Below, one piece after another: positions 6,624 through 7,101 of a DNA stretch of 7,101 bases (the stretch's first letter is position 1; the number at the start of each line of letters is the position of its first letter). Origin of the DNA: JACVRX01 sp035697245 (GTDB taxonomy: Bacteria; Actinomycetota; Actinomycetes; Jiangellales; Jiangellaceae); contig DASSDH010000046.1 of NCBI GenBank assembly GCA_035697245.1, forward strand, positions 1 to 7,101, written 5' to 3'. The notes beneath the pieces are model-generated. The model was not told the DNA's origin, did not search any database, and saw only the letters and a list, made by a program, of their open reading frames with translations. Made by a program: the position numbers and the translations under genes.

Positions 6624-6694
6624 GCCCGCAGCGCGTGGGTCGGTGCCGTCACGTGGTGCGCCACGCCCGCTCGAACGGCAGCCGCCAGGCATCC
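6624..6694. other. Spacer between two gene remnants
   Basis: Seventy-one bases of high-GC sequence between the YdeI-like and aldo/keto reductase remnants. I see no start with a ribosome binding site, no hairpin with a T-run and no recognisable protein motif. Confidence 0.4.
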
Positions 6695-6907
6695 GGCGCG
6701 ATCAGCCTCAGCCGGCCCGGCGTTGTGCGGGAAGCGGCACGTCTGGGCGTCACGCCGGCGCAGGTCGCGCTGGCCTGGTCGCTGGCCGTCTCCCCGAACG
6801 TATTGCTCATCCCTGGGACGTCCTCCCGGCGTCATTTGCGGGAGAACCTGGCGGCGTCAAGTGTCCATCTTGACGCCGACGCTGTCCGCCGGCTGTCCCC
6901 CATGTGA
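6695..6907 (+). pseudogene. C-terminal remnant of an aldo/keto reductase
   Basis: The frame ending at the TGA 6905-6907 reads LSRPGVVREAARLGVTPAQV, then ALAWSLAVSPNVLLIPGTSS, then HLRENLAASSVHLDADAVRRL. This is the conserved C-terminal block of the aldo/keto reductase family: the helix before the last strand, the IPGTSS phosphate-binding loop of the NADPH site, and the xxLxENLAA helix. The Asp-Tyr-Lys-His catalytic N-terminal two thirds (about 220 residues) are absent. The frame remains open back to 6398, but that upstream sequence is Pro/Gly/Arg-rich and shows no aldo/keto reductase motifs. It lies directly before the tRNA fragment, consistent with a scrap left by recombination. Confidence 0.75.
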
Positions 6908-6919
6908 ACCGCATCGGCG

Positions 6920-6971
6920 TGCCCGGGGCGGGATTCGAACCCGCACGGCCTTGCGGCCGGAGAGGTTTAAG
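6920..6971 (-). tRNA. 3' fragment of tRNA-Leu(UAA), probable attachment site
   Basis: Read on the minus strand from 6971: anticodon loop CTTAAAC (anticodon TAA), 3' anticodon strand CTCTC (6964-6960), a long variable arm with stem CGGCC/GGCCG and loop GCAA, T-arm GCGGG-TTCGAAT-CCCGC, acceptor strand CCCGGGC and discriminator A at 6920. The long variable arm and discriminator A fit tRNA-Leu. CCA is not encoded. On the 5' side, bases 6972-6976 give TGCGA instead of the needed GAGAG, and no D-arm or 5' acceptor (GCCCGGG) is found up to the window end. The gene is thus broken exactly at the anticodon loop. Tyrosine recombinases commonly use such a 3' tRNA segment as their attachment core. Confidence 0.85.
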
Positions 6972-7101
6972 TCGCAGAGAGTGGTGATGGCGGGTGTTGC
7001 CTGGTGGCGCCAAATACCGTCTGATCTGGGGCTTCTTCACTTGACGTGTTAGGCAATGTCGGGCCGTCGCGTCGCCTGCGACTACGTCCTGTGAGCATTT
7101 C
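6972..7101. other. Sequence beyond the tRNA break; possible end of an integrated element
   Basis: These 130 bases replace the missing 5' half of the tRNA. I find no gene with a credible start here. They contain a small palindrome TGGCGCCA (7005-7012) and an 8-bp inverted copy of the junction sequence (AGTCGCAG at 6970-6977, CTGCGACT at 7076-7083). If 6920-6971 is an attachment site, the element body would lie to the right. Confidence 0.4.

Noticed and set aside
6398..6907. A single 169-residue gene covering the whole right-hand segment
   Set aside because: Only the last 70 or so residues look like a protein family (aldo/keto reductase); the rest is low-complexity Pro/Gly/Arg sequence and overlaps the YdeI-like remnant in another frame.
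6723..7052. Plus-strand open frame containing GGIRTRT
   Set aside because: GGIRTRT is the well-known false peptide made by translating the complement of a tRNA T-arm; here it falls exactly on the tRNA-Leu fragment.
6965..7101. Group I intron interrupting tRNA-Leu(UAA), as in cyanobacteria
   Set aside because: Such an intron would end in G directly before the AA of the anticodon. Here the anticodon TAA and the two loop bases before it are contiguous (CTTAAAC), and I find no convincing P7/P3 core pairing in the adjacent 130 bases.

Overview
The window is high-GC DNA with GTG and ATG starts, strong GAGG/GGAGG ribosome binding sites, a MalT/LAL-type giant LuxR regulator and a tRNA remnant with no encoded CCA. 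This suggests a high-GC actinobacterium. The style of the dehydrogenase and of the short 82-residue protein made me think of the Thermoleophilia/Solirubrobacterales, but that is recall from protein resemblance and was not tested.

Layout, left to right. (1) 1-377: the 3' end of a short-chain dehydrogenase/reductase (SDR) gene, cut by the window edge, in which the catalytic Tyr position appears to be His. (2) 421-3099: a complete 892-residue ATP-binding LuxR-family regulator (LAL/MalT-like) with Walker A and B motifs at the N-terminus and a LuxR helix-turn-helix at the C-terminus. (3) 3190-3438: a small conserved-looking hypothetical protein. (4) 3439-3573: a non-coding leader with two strong inverted repeats. 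(5) 3574-6170: a xanthine-oxidase-family molybdenum hydroxylase in which the [2Fe-2S] small subunit (IorA-like) and the molybdopterin large subunit (IorB-like) are fused, with the reading frame broken near 4261-4283. (6) 6181-6378: a CDGSH-type iron-sulfur protein whose Shine-Dalgarno overlaps the dehydrogenase stop codon. (7) 6379-6907: apparently decayed DNA holding the C-terminal remnants of a YdeI/OmpD-associated-type protein and of an aldo/keto reductase in different frames. (8) 6920-6971, minus strand: the 3' part of a tRNA-Leu(UAA) gene, ending exactly at the anticodon loop. The remaining 130 bases to the window end contain no recognisable gene.

How the parts may work together. The dehydrogenase and CDGSH gene form a tight, translationally coupled redox unit: molybdopterin would oxidise an unknown N-heterocycle or aldehyde, electrons would pass through two [2Fe-2S] clusters, and the CDGSH protein could be an electron carrier or cluster donor. 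The SDR and regulator are on the same strand 43 bases apart and may be co-transcribed. The right end looks like a recombination scar: gene 3' ends beside a tRNA 3' fragment resemble the attachment-site end of an integrated element lying mostly to the right of the window.

The points most worth checking are the frameshift (real mutation, recoding or sequence error), the tRNA-Leu fragment as an attachment site, the paired inverted repeats ahead of the dehydrogenase, the coupled CDGSH gene, and the Tyr-to-His change in the SDR.
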